From the NCBI GenBank assembly GCA_030544215.1, contig JARZZO010000001.1:41505670-41569669 (forward strand): 64,000 nt of DNA, written 5' to 3'. Origin of the DNA: Zantedeschia hybrid cultivar (taxonomy: Eukaryota > Streptophyta > Magnoliopsida > Alismatales > Araceae). The notes below the pieces were generated by a model. The model was not told where the DNA came from. It saw only the letters and a list, made by a program, of their open reading frames with translations, and did no database searches. Below, one piece after another: positions 23,769-35,110 of this stretch (positions are counted from its first letter, which is position 1; each line of letters opens with the position of its first letter). The translations under genes were made by a program, and so were the position numbers.

Positions 23769-24367
23769 AAGTTATGTTACTTTTGGGAGGTATATTAGGC
23801 ATCCATTAGCGTTGCATTAGTGATAAGAAACCCCTCTTAAGAGACCTCCAATAAGGCCACAAGACTTAGAGAATCTTCATTGGTTTTCCTTTTGCTTTTC
23901 ACCTACCCTCTTCTAGAAGCATCTTTTGAAGGGGGGACCACTTTCTTTTCTTTTTATCTTCCTTTGAGCAGATCTGAACATGGGCTAAATGGGTAAGAAT
24001 AGGGCATGGGGGGGACCATTTGGGGCCCTTTAATGGCTTCCTTGAAATTGGGCCTTGGCCTTCACTTTTTTGGCCCAGATTGGCCCTATTGGGCTTCTTT
24101 TGCTTGAGATAATGGGCCCGGGCCTGCCCCCTTAGGTTTCTTCATCATTTGGGCTCAAAGTAACCCCTTTTTGGCTTCATTTAGCTTGCAAAACTGAGCA
24201 TGACTGCTGTCTATTAAATTTCTTCACTTGAACCTTCTTTGAAAAATTGTTTGGACCTTTTCTTGCTTGAGATAATAGGCCTGGTTGTGCCATTCAATTT
24301 CCTTTGATTTGGACCTTCTTGATTGATCTTTGGGGCTCTTGCCTTGTTTATTTTTTAGGTGACAACA

Positions 24368-26489
24368 AATGCCCCAACGCATGCGGCTCATGCACGGAGA
24401 CCGAAGGCGATGAAGTGAGTTGGATGCGTGACCCATTGTCACATACTCATCTCATTTAAGTGGCTCACATTTCAAGACCGGCCCCACTTAAAGGTCTTCA
24501 TTCACCTATTGAGGACTTGTTTGCTTGAGGTGGTTTCATCTTTGACTTATTTCCGCAACCGATTTGGATCGGGTCTTGGACTCTTGTGGCGGCCATAACC
24601 TGCTTGGTTAGAGGGGCAACATAACCCCTTAAGTCTGTGCCAGTTTGGCTCGGACAAAATCGGTTCGGGCCTTAGACCGGCCAGTGCTTCAAACCAACTT
24701 GGTCGGTTATAAAAGAGAAGGGGGCGGGACTTTTTCTCTCACCGCCTCTTTTTCTTTTTTCTTCCTGCGCCTTCTTCTTAATTTGTGCGAGGGGAACTGC
24801 CAAGCTTTCCCCCGCCTTTTCTTCTTCCTGCGCTTTCTTCTCAGTTTGTGCCAGGGGAACTGCCAAGCTTTTCCCCGCCTCTTCTTCTCCCTTTGGACGG
24901 TGTGACTGTTTGGGGGTTGCTGGCCGTTGTTGATTTTGGGCAGGGGGGAGCTTCATCTGCACTTGTATCATTCTTCTAAAATTTTCTTTGTACTTTTCTT
25001 TACAGGAAATCGACTTTGGGCTCGTCGATCTACAATAGCCGCAGACTCATCACTGTAGCACTGCAGGTCGGATGGATCTTCTTCAGCGTACCCGATGTTT
25101 GACTTTGGCAATTCCCACGGGAGCAATCCCTGGAGCTGCGGCTTCAGTACCTAGTCCCGGCTGTAGCTCGGCTCCCGGGAATTGGGTCACTGGAATGCCA
25201 TCCTTATATCCCTCTATCTTTGACATGTGTTTTTCCTTCTCGGAGCATCTCGGCATGTTCCGGATGTCTTCTGATGAAATTTTTTAATAGCCTCCGTCAC
25301 TTGGATATGCTGAGAAAATTTTGGCAGAATTTATTTTTTGGATAAAGCTTCTTGAAATTTTTTTTTGATCATTGATCTTTCTTTTGCAGCAAAATGGCCT
25401 CACAAGCGAAAGGCAAAGCAGTTGTATTAAAGACCACTCCTGAAGATATAGCTATTTCCTCCACTGGACCTTCTAAACAGAATCCCGTCATGGAAGGAGA
25501 GGACGTAGAGCAAAGAGGGCTTTTGGTCTCCCAGGGCCTTCTTGAATCTTTGTCCAGTAAGATCGCCATATTGTAAACTGAAGAGGAAGCTCTTTCTGAA
25601 CTGAATGCCCAAGCCAGAGAGGGACTCCCATTGTTATCCATGTTACTTGAAAACCCATGATGTTGTTTGTCATGGAACTTTTGTAATTGGGAGGGATATT
25701 TTCTTTTGCTTTTTCATGTAAGTTGGGAAGGAAGTCACTCTTTGTAACTTTTTGACATACATGAAGAAGAATTTTGCTCCATGCCCTCTTTTCAATGAAT
25801 GGTATACTTGATTTCTTCTTCTTATTTTTTTTGATTCACTTTACCGACCCAAGTGCCCTTTTGAGTTTTCACCGGAGTCGGCCCCCTCTTACTTTTGCCT
25901 GTGCGCCCTTTCGGATTTTCACACAGCGGGGTTCCCGATTTTGCCTGTGGCGCCCTTTCGGATTTTCACCATAGCCAGGTATATAGCCCTTGTTTCCCTT
26001 GATCGTAGAAGATACGATCAAGTTCGGCGGGGTATCTCTATTTTTAAACCCCTTTTGATTTTTCTCTCATTTCATTTTGTCTATCTCTCTCCCCTTGTTG
26101 TAAATGAAATAGAGTGAAGTACACATCCATGGTAGCCGCAAAGCCGAAAGGAAAAGATTTCAAATGAAAATGACTTAACAATGTCTATTGGCTTCCATAA
26201 CTGGCAATGTTATGGGGATTATTGAAGTTTAAAATAGAAAGACAGAGTGAGCGGGGCAAAAGATACCTCAATCACTTGTTTATTGAGAATGGCACAAACC
26301 GTAAGGGCTTGAGCCTTTATTGGGGTGGCAGCGGTCGTAAGGACCTTAGCCACTATGCAGGGTGGCAATAGATCATAAGGATCTTAGCCACGATTTTAAT
26401 GAATATCATTGACTAAATCAAGAGATATTAGCTAAGACAAGTTTAGGTATCATTAATTAGGCCAAGAGGACCGTAACTAATGCATATTT
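24368..26489. other. 3' region of element C next to the 3' LTR, with a possible decayed antisense gene
   Basis: The plus strand shows gene-like traits: a TATA-like cggttataaaagag (about 24704-24717), a pyrimidine-rich leader with a 64-bp imperfect tandem duplication (about 24764-24890), an intron-like pyrimidine tract ending in cag before an ATG at 25394, and a short reading frame (MASQAKGKAVVLK, 25394-25576) with stops after it. By analogy with E and F this may be the remnant of an antisense gene, but no domain is recognisable. From 25860 to 26040 two cgccctttcggattttcac repeats occur; nothing else is recognised up to the 45-bp array. Confidence 0.35.
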
Positions 26490-27640
26490 TGAGAACAATG
26501 GCTAGACTAAAAAGACTATAGCCGCCTAGGAGGACCATAGCTAAGGCGAATGAGGGTAACAATGGCTAGGCCGAGAGGACCATAGCCAAGACAAATATAG
26601 GTAACAATAGTTAGGCCGGGAGGACCATAGCCAAGGCAAATATGGATAACAATGGCTAGACTGAGAGAACCATAGCCAAGGCAAATGAGGGTAACAATGG
26701 CTAGGCCGATAGGACCATAGCCAAAGTAAATATGGGTAACAATGGCTAGGCCAGGAGAACCATAGCCAAGGCGAATGAGGGTAACAATAGCTAGGCCGAG
26801 AGGACCATAGCCAAGCAAATATAGGTAACAATGACTAGGCCGAGAGGACCATAGCCAAGGCAAATGAAGGTAACAATGGTTAGGCCGCGAGGGCCATAAC
26901 CAAGGCAAATATGGGTAACAATGGCTAGGACGGGAGAACCATAGCCAAGGCAAATGTGGGTAACAATGGCTAGGCCGAGAGGACCATAGCCAAGGCAAAT
27001 ATGGGTAACAATTGCTAGGCTGAGAGGACCATAGCCAAGGCAAATGAGGGTAACAATGGCTAGGCCGAGAGGACCATAGCCAAGGCAAATGAGGATAACA
27101 ATGGCTAGGCCTAGAGGACCATAGCCAAGGTAAATTTGGGTAACAATGGCTAGGCTGAGAGGACCAAAGCCAAGGAAAATTTGGGTAACAATGGTAAGGC
27201 TGCGAGGACCATAGCCAAGGCAAATTTGGGTAACAATGGCTAGGTAGAGAAGACCATAACCAAGGCAAATTTGGGTAACAATGGCTAGGCCGAGAGGACC
27301 ATAGTCAAGGCGAATTTGGGTAACAATAGCTAGGCCGGGAAGACCATAGCCAAGGCAAATTTGGATAACAATGGCTAGGCCGAGAAGACCATAACCAAAG
27401 CAAATATGGGTAACAATGGCTAGGCCGGGAGGATCATAGCCAAGACAAATGAGGGTAACAATGGCTAAGCCGAGAGGACCATAGCCAAGGCAAATATGGG
27501 TAACAATGGCTAGGCCGGGAGGACCATAGCCTAGGCAAATGAAGGTAACAATGGCTAAGCCGAGAGGACCATAGCCAAGGCAAATATGGGTAACAATGGC
27601 TGGGCCGGGAGGACCATAGCCAAGGCAAATTTGACATGTC
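26490..27640. repeat. 45-bp minisatellite, about 25 copies, 3' region of element C
   Basis: The unit on the plus strand is about 45 bp: aacaatggctaggccgagag, then gaccatagccaaggcaaata, then tgggt. Copies differ by a few bases each. Decayed copies extend left to about 26430. Because 45 is divisible by three, several frames stay open for hundreds of codons; these are by-products. Tandem arrays between pol and the 3' LTR are a known trait of Ogre-type elements. Confidence 0.9.
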
Positions 27641-28809
27641 TTAAACTTGTTTAATGTTGAGCGGATGAGTCCTGCAGACCTAGACCGACTTATCTTGAAC
27701 TTGAACTTAAGCTCGAATATGGGCGGCGGGTCTTGTTGACCCAAGCCGATTTGAATTTGAGCTTGAATGGTGGGGTCAAATGAACCCAGGCCATCTTCTT
27801 TGTTTTTGACCTTGCTTTAAACATGGATGACAGAGTCCAACAGGACCCGGACCAATTTGCATTTGAACTTAAGCATGGAGCTTTAAGATTTGTGCTTTGA
27901 GCTTGAGCTTGAATTTGAATTTGCACTTGAATTTGAATTTGGACTTAGATTTAAGCGGCGGATCCTATTGACCCAGGCCGATTTGCTTTTGAACTTGAAA
28001 GGCAGAGTCTTACTGACTTGGGCCAATTTGCATTTGGATTTGAGCTTGGATTTAAGCTTGATTTTTGCATTTGAACTTGAACTAGAATTCCGAATTTGAA
28101 ATTTGAATGGCGGGATCGAATGAACCCAGGCCATCTTCTTTTGCTTTCAAATTTGCTTTAAACTTGGATTTTGGTCTTGAATTTAGGCAGCAGGTCCTGT
28201 TGACCCAAGCTGACTTATACTTGAATTTGGGCTTGCTCTTAGGCTGGAGCTTTGAATTGCGCTTGAACTTGCATTGAGCTTTCAACTTGAGCATGAACTT
28301 GAATTTAAGCGGCTGAGTCCTAGTGACTCAGGCCGATTTGGATTTTGAGCTCGCTTTTAAGCTGGAGCTTTGAACTTGAACTTTGAACTTGAATTTGAGT
28401 TTGAGCTTGAACTGGAGCTTTGAATTTGAACTTGACTTTGATCTTGAATTTAAGCGGTGGGTCTTGTTGACCCATGCCGACTTATTTTCAACTTGAGCTT
28501 TGAATGGCGGGGTCGAATGAGCCTGGGCCATCTTTCTTGTTTTAAGCTTGGATGGCGGAGTCCAGCAGGACCCAAGCCAATTTGCATTTGGATTTGATCT
28601 TTGAACTTGAGCGGCATAGTCTTGCTAACTTAGGCCGATTTGCATTTGAACTTTGAATTTAAACGGCAGGTCCTGTTGACCTATGTCAATTTGCTTTTGA
28701 ATTTGAACGGCAGAGTCTTCATGACCTAGACCGATTTGATTTTGAGCTTAAATGGTGGGGTTGAATGAACCCAAACCACCCTCTTGCTTCAAACTTGGGT
28801 GACGGAATC
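27641..28809. repeat. CTTGAA-rich interspersed hairpin repeats, part 1, element C
   Basis: This is a degenerate tandem region built from (gaa/cttgaatttgag) tracts alternating with blocks such as ggcgggtcctgttgacccaa and gccgatttgaac. The blocks contain 5-bp inverted repeats with a 5-base loop, for example AGGTC-ctgtt-GACCT at 28668-28682 and TGAGTC-ctagt-GACTCA at 28314-28330. It continues after D1 at 34038. Many weak open frames result from its simple composition. Confidence 0.75.
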
Positions 28810-30616
28810 TGTAAGGATTGAGGTTTCGGGTTCAGTTATCGGGTCGGTTTCGGGCCGGATCCCCTGGTTTGGGCCCTGATGGGTCTGGGGTGTGCCTTCT
28901 AAATGACGTATGGGGTGCACGACGCCTTTAGAATGGCGTCTTGTTGTGTGGACGCCATTTAGGTGGGTTGCTGTTGTGCCACGTAGGCGCCACGTGGGCT
29001 GACTATGGGCCGCGAGAGTACGGCCCCGGTCCTGTCGTCTGAATAGCGTCTTGGATAGACAACGCGTTTCAGAGTCTCTGTCAGAGTACGGCCCGTCATG
29101 TCAACTGATAGGCGTCTGCCATGCACGACGCCTTTTAGGCCATATTCTGAGGCCGATTTTATATGAACTAGTATAGGATGCTTGAATGGCGTCGGCCACG
29201 GGCGACGCGATTCAAGACGGAATCACGTTAATTCATGATATTAATATGTGTTTACACTATTAGATAGTTCGATTAAAGTGCATGCTTAAAATCATACATC
29301 GAGGCCGAGGATTTCTGTATGATCGGGATCGCATTGTATGTGTGTGTGTGTTTATGCGATTGTGGATCTAGAATAATCGTGGTTTGCGTTTGACACCTTG
29401 TGTCGGTGTGGGAGGGACACGGTGTCTGTGTGGCAATGTTGCCGTACCGGTGTGGGAGGGGTACATGTTAGTGTTTCACTTATGGCCGGGGGAAGCAGAA
29501 CCACCTAAAGCCAGTCGGGCCGGAGTAGCCAGTGCGCTATCCGAGGGGTTACTGTTTGGTTTCAGCGGGTCGGTGTTTTCCTAGTTTGTCGTGGCAGTTT
29601 CCGGCGTGTTTCTTACTGTGGAGCCGGGTGTGGTGTTGCTGGAGTTTACCCTTTCGCCACTGGGCCTGATGTAACCTGAGATATCGAGGTTACGAGTGGT
29701 ACCCTTCGCCCTTTGGCCTGATGTGACCCGGGAGGTTAGGGTTACGGGTAGTCCCTATAGCTTCGGCTTGAGGGGGGATTTCGCCGGTCCCCAGGGCCCT
29801 CTTGAAGCGTCGAGGCCTGGCGTTGAGGGAAGTCCGGTCGATAGGACAGTGGTCTAGACTGCTTGTGTGCACACGTAGCTGGGCGGTGGTGGTTCACTAG
29901 TCCCAGTTAGTCCTAGTATGACTCACTGCCTCACTCTACGGTGCCCGGAACACCGTAGGGGTGGACAGGCATGGGCGTTGGTGGTGTTGTGAGGCGACGT
30001 TTGTATGCGGTCGACAGTGTGGTTTGATCGTTTAGCTGGATCCTTGGTTATGAATTATGGTATTAAGTTGGGTTACTTGAACTGCTTAGAACTATGCATG
30101 TTGCATTACTAATACGTATGTTCCATATCGGGTTTTGGGAGCTATGTTTACTGCTTTACTTAATTGCCTTTATTTTGTATTATTATACTTGTGGGTGTGT
30201 GTGTGGGAGGCGGGGATCGGATGATCCCTATTGAGCCCAATTCTGGTGTGGCTTACTCCCTGCGATTTTAGGTGTGGACTTCTTGGCGAGTGGCGGCGTG
30301 AGGTGTTCTTCTTGGTGTGCCGACCAACAGCTATCTCAGTTCCGGGGTATGCCCCGATGTTGTTGTACTTTGCTTCTGCCTGTACTTATTTAATTCTTTG
30401 GACCATGTAATTATTGTTGGACTGTGTATGGACATTATTAATTTCCTTCCTGCGCACTTATATTTTCCTTGAAGTTCGTGAAATTGTTATGTTTAGCCTT
30501 ATTTAACGCTTACTTCTCCAGACGTGTCGTATGAGATCCGGGTGTGAACCCGTAGATAATGATCCGATACCCATTTAGTAATCGGGTTTCCGATTATAGG
30601 GTGGCGGGTCGTTACA
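28810..30616 (+). repeat. 5' LTR of element D1
   Basis: The LTR is 1807 bp, beginning TGTAAGGATTGAGG and ending GTCGTTACA (TGTAA/TTACA ends). Six GGCGTC-type hairpins lie in the first 410 bp (28897-28933, 28928-28963, 29038-29073, 29107-29139, 29181-29216). A minus-strand frame at 29872-29690 and a plus-strand frame at 29384-29584 recur in the other LTR, but there is no sign that they are coding. Confidence 0.95.
28897..29216. repeat. GGCGTC-type hairpins, 5' LTR of D1
   Basis: The best copy (29181-29216) has 17-base arms with two mismatches: CTTGAATGGCGTCG on the left and CGACGCGATTCAAG on the right. The copy at 29038-29073 has TCTGAAT and TTTCAGA outer arms. 28897-28963 is a double hairpin whose outer flanks (CTAAATGACG and CGCCATTTAG) are complementary. 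Confidence 0.85.
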
Positions 30617-30618
30617 GA

Positions 30619-30630
30619 TTGTATCAGAGC
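30619..30630 (+). promoter_or_regulatory. Primer binding site, element D1
   Basis: The sequence is ttgtatcagagc, two bases after the LTR end. It matches TGGTATCAGAGC, the plant tRNA-iMet primer site, with one mismatch. D2 keeps the perfect version. Confidence 0.8.
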
Positions 30631-30769
30631 TCAGTCTGGTCGAGTATGTGATAAACTAGGGTAGATATCATAGTCCAACAATAAGTACGAGTCTGTACGG
30701 CGATGGCTTTTGGCATAGATTAATAGGTTTTGACGTGCTTGTTTCGATTTTTGTGTTTATGGAGTAGTG

Positions 30770-31810
30770 ATGGCACTAAAGAGGAGAGTTCCATTGGTTC
30801 GTAGTAAGGGAGCTGACGATGGTAGTTTTGGAGCAGGGGGGCATAACGTGGATCGTTTCATGGAAGCTATGATTGGGGCAATGTCTAGATACCAACCGGG
30901 AGATGGTGGTGAGGGATCCAATTCCCGAGGTGGTCAGTCTACGGTGATGGAGTGGTTCTTGAAGTTGAAGACCCCTTCTTTCACGGGTCAACCAGTCCCA
31001 GACGAGGCAGCTCATTGGATTAAGGAAGTGGAGAAGGCATTTGATGTTCTTGAATGTGCTGAGAATGACAAGACCTTGTTGGCAACCTACTTGTTGAAAG
31101 ATGATGCTTATGATTGGTGGGTTACCATCAAGAGAATGATGTTTTCAGATAGGTCCTTGAGAGAGATCCCTTGGGAGGTATTCGTGAGAGAGTTTAGTGG
31201 ACAATACTTTCCGAGGCACGTTCGGAAGGCCAAGGAAAGGGAGTTTATGGAATTGGTGCAGAATGATATGTCAGTTCTGGAATATTAGATGAAGTTTGTG
31301 ACTCTCGAAAGGTTCGTTCCACACATATCTGAGCATGAGGAACATCGAACGGAGAGATTTGTGGATGGACTCCGGTATGATCTGAGGGCAATGGTGGCAT
31401 CTCATTGTTGTAGTGATCTTGCATCAGCAGTTCGGTGTGCAGTAGCAGTGGAGACTCAGTTCCAACAAATGACGAAAGAGTTGGAGCGGTCAGCACGAGG
31501 GAAGCAACAAGGCAAGAACAAATCAGCGGTCCTTTCGACAGACGGTTCGAGTTCCTTTGGGTTAAGGTCCCAAGGGATGCTTTATGACGAGGATGAAGAC
31601 GGTTCGGTTCAGCAGATGCAGACTGTGGCTAGCAGACAGCAAGAAGCGAGACAGGATGCGGTGGATCATTGTCCCCGTTGTGGTCGGCAACATGGTAATC
31701 GGATATGTCCATTGGTCACTAGTAGCTGTTTTGGCTGTGGTAGGAAGGGACATCTTGCAAGGAACTGTCCCCAGAAGAATAAGACAAGTCAGGAGCCGAG
31801 TGGTCAGTAG
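30770..31810 (+). pseudogene. gag: gag of element D1, one premature stop
   Basis: Gag forms the particle shell. The ATG at 30770 follows the primer site by about 140 bases. Domains: N-terminal region with DRFMEAM, the retrotransposon-gag core (about residues 55-200, with AYDWWVTIK and YFPRHVRKAKEREFMEL), a basic linker, and two zinc motifs near the end: CPRCGRQHGNRICP and the CCHC knuckle CFGCGRKGHLARNC. An in-frame TAG at 31286-31288 interrupts it after VLEY, where D2 has Glu (a GAG to TAG change). The frame otherwise continues to a TAG at 31808-31810. The full length (346 codons) is normal for a chromovirus gag. Confidence 0.9.
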
Positions 31811-32202
31811 AAGCCCGGGACCTAGAGTGGTGTTGTGTGTTCTCTTAGAAGAGGTCCGAGATGCTGGGCTAGATGAATACTTTTATCTTGTCTCATTAGG
31901 TAGTAGTTGTGAACTCTTATGGCACTTTTTATATATTTTTGGACATGGTGGAGAATCGGTTTTGTAATATGTGCCTCGTAAGGTTAATGTATGGTTATTT
32001 CGGTCTATCAAGTTTTGGCAGAATCGTAGAACATAGCTAACTTAGTGTTGATTAGATCGACCGGTTATACGAAGCCCCGTGTAAGAGTGTGATCAGTAAG
32101 GGTGATTGATGTAATCCGTGTCACCGGCGTGGAATTGTTGGCTGTGGTTATCGTTTGAGCGGTTACAATTTCGAGGACGAAATTCTTTTAAGGGGGGGAG
32201 TA
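31811..32202 (+). other. Residual 3' internal sequence and polypurine tract of D1
   Basis: About 390 bp remain between gag and the 3' LTR. The last part reads ttcgaggacgaaattctttt followed by aagggggggagta (32190-32202), the usual pol tail and polypurine tract of Tekay/Del-type plant Ty3 elements. Protease, RT, RNase H and integrase are missing. No further gene is seen. Confidence 0.8.
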
Positions 32203-34032
32203 TGTAAGGATTGAGGTTTCGGGTTCAGTTATCGGGTCGGTTTCGGGCCGGACCCCCTGGTTTGGGCCCTGATGGGTTTGGGGTGTGCCTTTTAAATGAC
32301 GTCTGGGGTGCACGACGCCTTTAGAATGGCGTCTTGTTGTGTGGACGCCATTTAGGTGGGTTGTTGTTGTGCCACATGGGCGCCACGTGGGCTGACTTTG
32401 GGCCGCGAGAGTACGACCCGGTCCTGTCGTCTGAACGACGTCTTGGATGGACAACGTGTTTCAGAGTCTCTGTCAGAGTACGGCCCGTCATGTCAACTGA
32501 TAGGCGTCCCGTCATGTCAACTGATAGGCGTCTGCCATGCACGACGCCTTTTAGGCCATATTCTGAGGCCGATTTTATATGAACTAGTATAGGATGCTTG
32601 AATGGCGTCGGCCACGGGCGACGCGATTCAAGACGGAATCACATTAATTCATCATATTAATATGTGTTTAAACTGTTAGATAGTTCGATTAAAGTGCATG
32701 CTTAAAATCATACATCGAGGCCGAGGATTTCTGTATGATCGGGATCGCAACGTATGTGTGTGTGTGTTTATGCGATTGTGGAGGTAGAATAATCGTGGTT
32801 TGCGTTTGACACCTTGTGTCGGTGTAGGAGGGACACGGTGTCCATGTGGCAATGTTGCCGTACCGGTGTGGGAGGGGTACATGTTAGTGTTTCACCTATG
32901 GCCGGGGGAAGCAGAACCACCTAGAGCCAGTCGGGCCGGAGTAGCCAGCGCGCTATCCGAGGGGTTACTGTTTGGTCTCAGCGGGTCGGTGCTTTCCTAG
33001 TTTGTTGTGGTAGTTTTCAGCGTGTTTCTTACTGTGGAGCCAAGTGTGGTGTTGCTGGAGTTTACCCTTTCGCCATTGGGCCTGATGTAACCTGAGATAT
33101 CGAGGTTACGAGTGGTACCCTTCGCCCTTTGGCCTGATGTGACCCGGGAGGTTAGGGTTACGGGTAGTCCCTATAGCTTCGGCTTGAGGGGGGGTTTCGC
33201 CGGTCCCCAGGGCCCTCTTGAAGCGCCGAGGCCTGGCGTTGAGGGAAGTCCGGTCGATAGGACAGTGGTCTAGACTGCTTGTGTGCACACGTAGCTGGGC
33301 GGTGGTGGTTCACTAGTCCCAGTTAGTCCTAGTTTGACTCACTGCCTCACCCTACGGTGCCCGGAACACCATAGGGGTGGACAGGCGTGGGCGTTGGTGG
33401 TGTTGTGATGCGACGTTTGTATGAGGTCGATAGTGTGGTTTGATCGTTTAACCGGATCCTTGGTTATGAATTATGGCATTAAGTTTGGTTACTTGAACTG
33501 CTTAGAACTGTGCCTATTGCATTACTAATACGTATGTTCCATATCGGGTTTTGGGAGCTATGTTTACTGCTTTACTTAATTGCCTTCATTTTGTATTATA
33601 ATACTTGTGGGTGTGTGTGTGGGAGGCGGGGATCGGATGATCCCTACTGAGCCCAATTCTGGTGTGGCTCACTCCCTGTGGTTTCAGGTGTGGACTTCTT
33701 GGCGAGTGGCGGCGTGAGGTGTTCTTCTTGGTGTGCGGACCAGCAGCTATCTCAGTTCCGGGGTATGCCCCGATGTTGTTGTACTTTGCTTCTGCCTGTA
33801 CTTATTTAATTCTTTGGACCATGTAATTATTGTTGGACTGTATACGGACATTATTAATTTCTTTCCTGCGCACTTGTATTTTCCTTGAAGTCCGTGAAAT
33901 TGTTATATTTAGCTTTGTTTAACGCTTACTTCTCCAGACGTGTCGTATGAGATCCGGGTGTGAACCCGTAGATAATGATCCGATACCCATTTAGTAATCG
34001 GGTTTCCGATTATAGGGTGGCGGGTCGTTACA
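32203..34032 (+). repeat. 3' LTR of element D1
   Basis: The LTR is 1830 bp, aligned end to end with 28810-30616. It differs at scattered bases and by a 24-bp tandem duplication (32484-32507 and 32508-32531, unit cccgtcatgtcaactgatag plus gcgt) that accounts for the length difference. It contains the same GGCGTC-type hairpins (about 32290-32636). Confidence 0.95.
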
Positions 34033-34037
34033 GAATC

Positions 34038-35110
34038 CAACAGGACTCAAGCTGATTTAAATGCTAGCATTTGAGTTAGAGCTTTGAATTTGTACTTGAA
34101 TTTGAGCTTGATTTCAGGGAGCGGGTCCTGTTTACCCAGGCCGATTTAAACTTGAACTTTAACTTGAGCTTTGAATGCTAACATTTGAACTTGAACTCGA
34201 GCTTGAACTGGAGCTTTGAATTTGAACTTGAATTTGGATTTAAGCAGCGGATCCTGTTGATCCATGCCGCTTCATGCTTAAATTTTGAACTTGAGTTTAA
34301 GCTTGAATTTGAGCTTGAGCAGTGGGTCCTGTTGACCCAAGCCGGTTTGAACTTGAGCTTGAATGGCAGGTTTGAACAAACCCGGACCATCTTTTTGGTT
34401 TTGACCTTGGATGATGAAATCAAATTAAACTGAGCCATCTTCTTGCTTTAAACTTGGAAGGCAGAATCACATGAAACCGGGCCATCTTCTTGCTTTAAAC
34501 TTGGATGGCGGGATCCAGTAGGACTCAGGCCAATTTGCATTTTGATTTGAGCTGGCTCTTAAACTAGAACTTTGATCTTGAACTTTGGGCTTGAATTTGA
34601 GCTCGAGCTTGAGTTTAAAGCTAGAATTTGAGCGGCAGTGTCTTACTGACTTGGGCCAATTTGTATTTGAACTTGAGCATGGAGCTTTTAGATTTGTACT
34701 TTGAGCTTGAACTTGAATTTGAATTTGGACTTGGATTTAAGCTGTGGATCTTATTGACCCAAGCCGATTAGCTTTTGAACTTCAGCTTGCTCTTAGGACT
34801 GAGCTTTAGATTTGAATTTGAATTTGAATTTGCTCTTAAGCCTAAGCTTTGATCTTTGAACTTTGAACTTGAATTTTGAATTTGAGCTTTCCAATTTGAT
34901 TTTGAATTTAAGTGGCGGGTCCTGTTGACCCACGCCGATTCATCTTGGACTTGAGCTTAAGCTTCAATTTGAGCTTGAACTTGAATTTAAACTTGAACTT
35001 GAGTGGCGGAGTCTTGCTGACTCAGGCCAATACATATTTGACTTTGAACTTGGATTTGAGTTTGTACTTGAATGGCAGGGTCCAGCAAGAGTCGGACCAT
35101 CTCCTTTGTT
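34038..35110. repeat. CTTGAA-rich interspersed hairpin repeats, part 2, element C
   Basis: This continues 27641-28809 beyond D1. Clear hairpin units are GGATC-ctgtt-GATCC (34249-34263), GGGTC-ctgtt-GACCC (34324-34338 and about 34918-34932) and GAGTC-ttgct-GACTC (35009-35023). The arms vary together while the loop is nearly constant. Confidence 0.75.

Larger units (their letters stand above)
19221..24367 (-). repeat. 3' LTR of element C (5.15 kb)
   Basis: On the plus strand it begins tgtcgtacattttttagg and ends ggtgacaaca. It aligns end to end with 42941-48322, with scattered substitutions and one main length difference: about 220 bp present at about 46719-46935 is absent here near 22980. A TATA-like box for the minus strand (ttataaaaga) lies at about 23757-23768. 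It carries the 28-bp hairpin array (19659-22836) and a 174-bp spaced duplication near 22131/22305. Conserved small reading frames differ freely between the two LTRs, so I do not call genes in it. Confidence 0.9.
28810..34032 (+). mobile_element. Element D1: gag-only Ty3/gypsy element with complete LTRs
   Basis: A 5223-bp element with LTRs 28810-30616 and 32203-34032, primer site, gag, a short remnant and a polypurine tract. It is flanked by a perfect 5-bp target duplication GAATC (28805-28809 and 34033-34037). Taking D1 out restores a gacggaatccaacagg repeat unit of C's 3' region. Pol is entirely absent, as in the class known as terminal-repeat elements with a gag domain. Its gag resembles that of D2 (61886 on). 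It must have moved with enzymes supplied by another element. It inserted after C. Confidence 0.95.

Noticed and set aside
26490..27640. CRISPR-like array
   Set aside because: Units are contiguous with no unique spacers, and the setting is plant retrotransposon DNA.
26516..27744. Reading frames of 250 and 317 codons with 15-residue repeats
   Set aside because: They follow from a 45-bp tandem unit without stops in several frames; copies vary at random and there is no start context or domain.
27690..28531. Lys/Ser/Phe-rich frames in the CTTGAA region
   Set aside because: Products of low-complexity repeats; no domains, overlapping in both strands.
29384..29584. 66-codon frame present in both D1 LTRs (also 32800-33000)
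   Set aside because: Present because the LTRs are copies; not found in the D2 LTR at the matching place.
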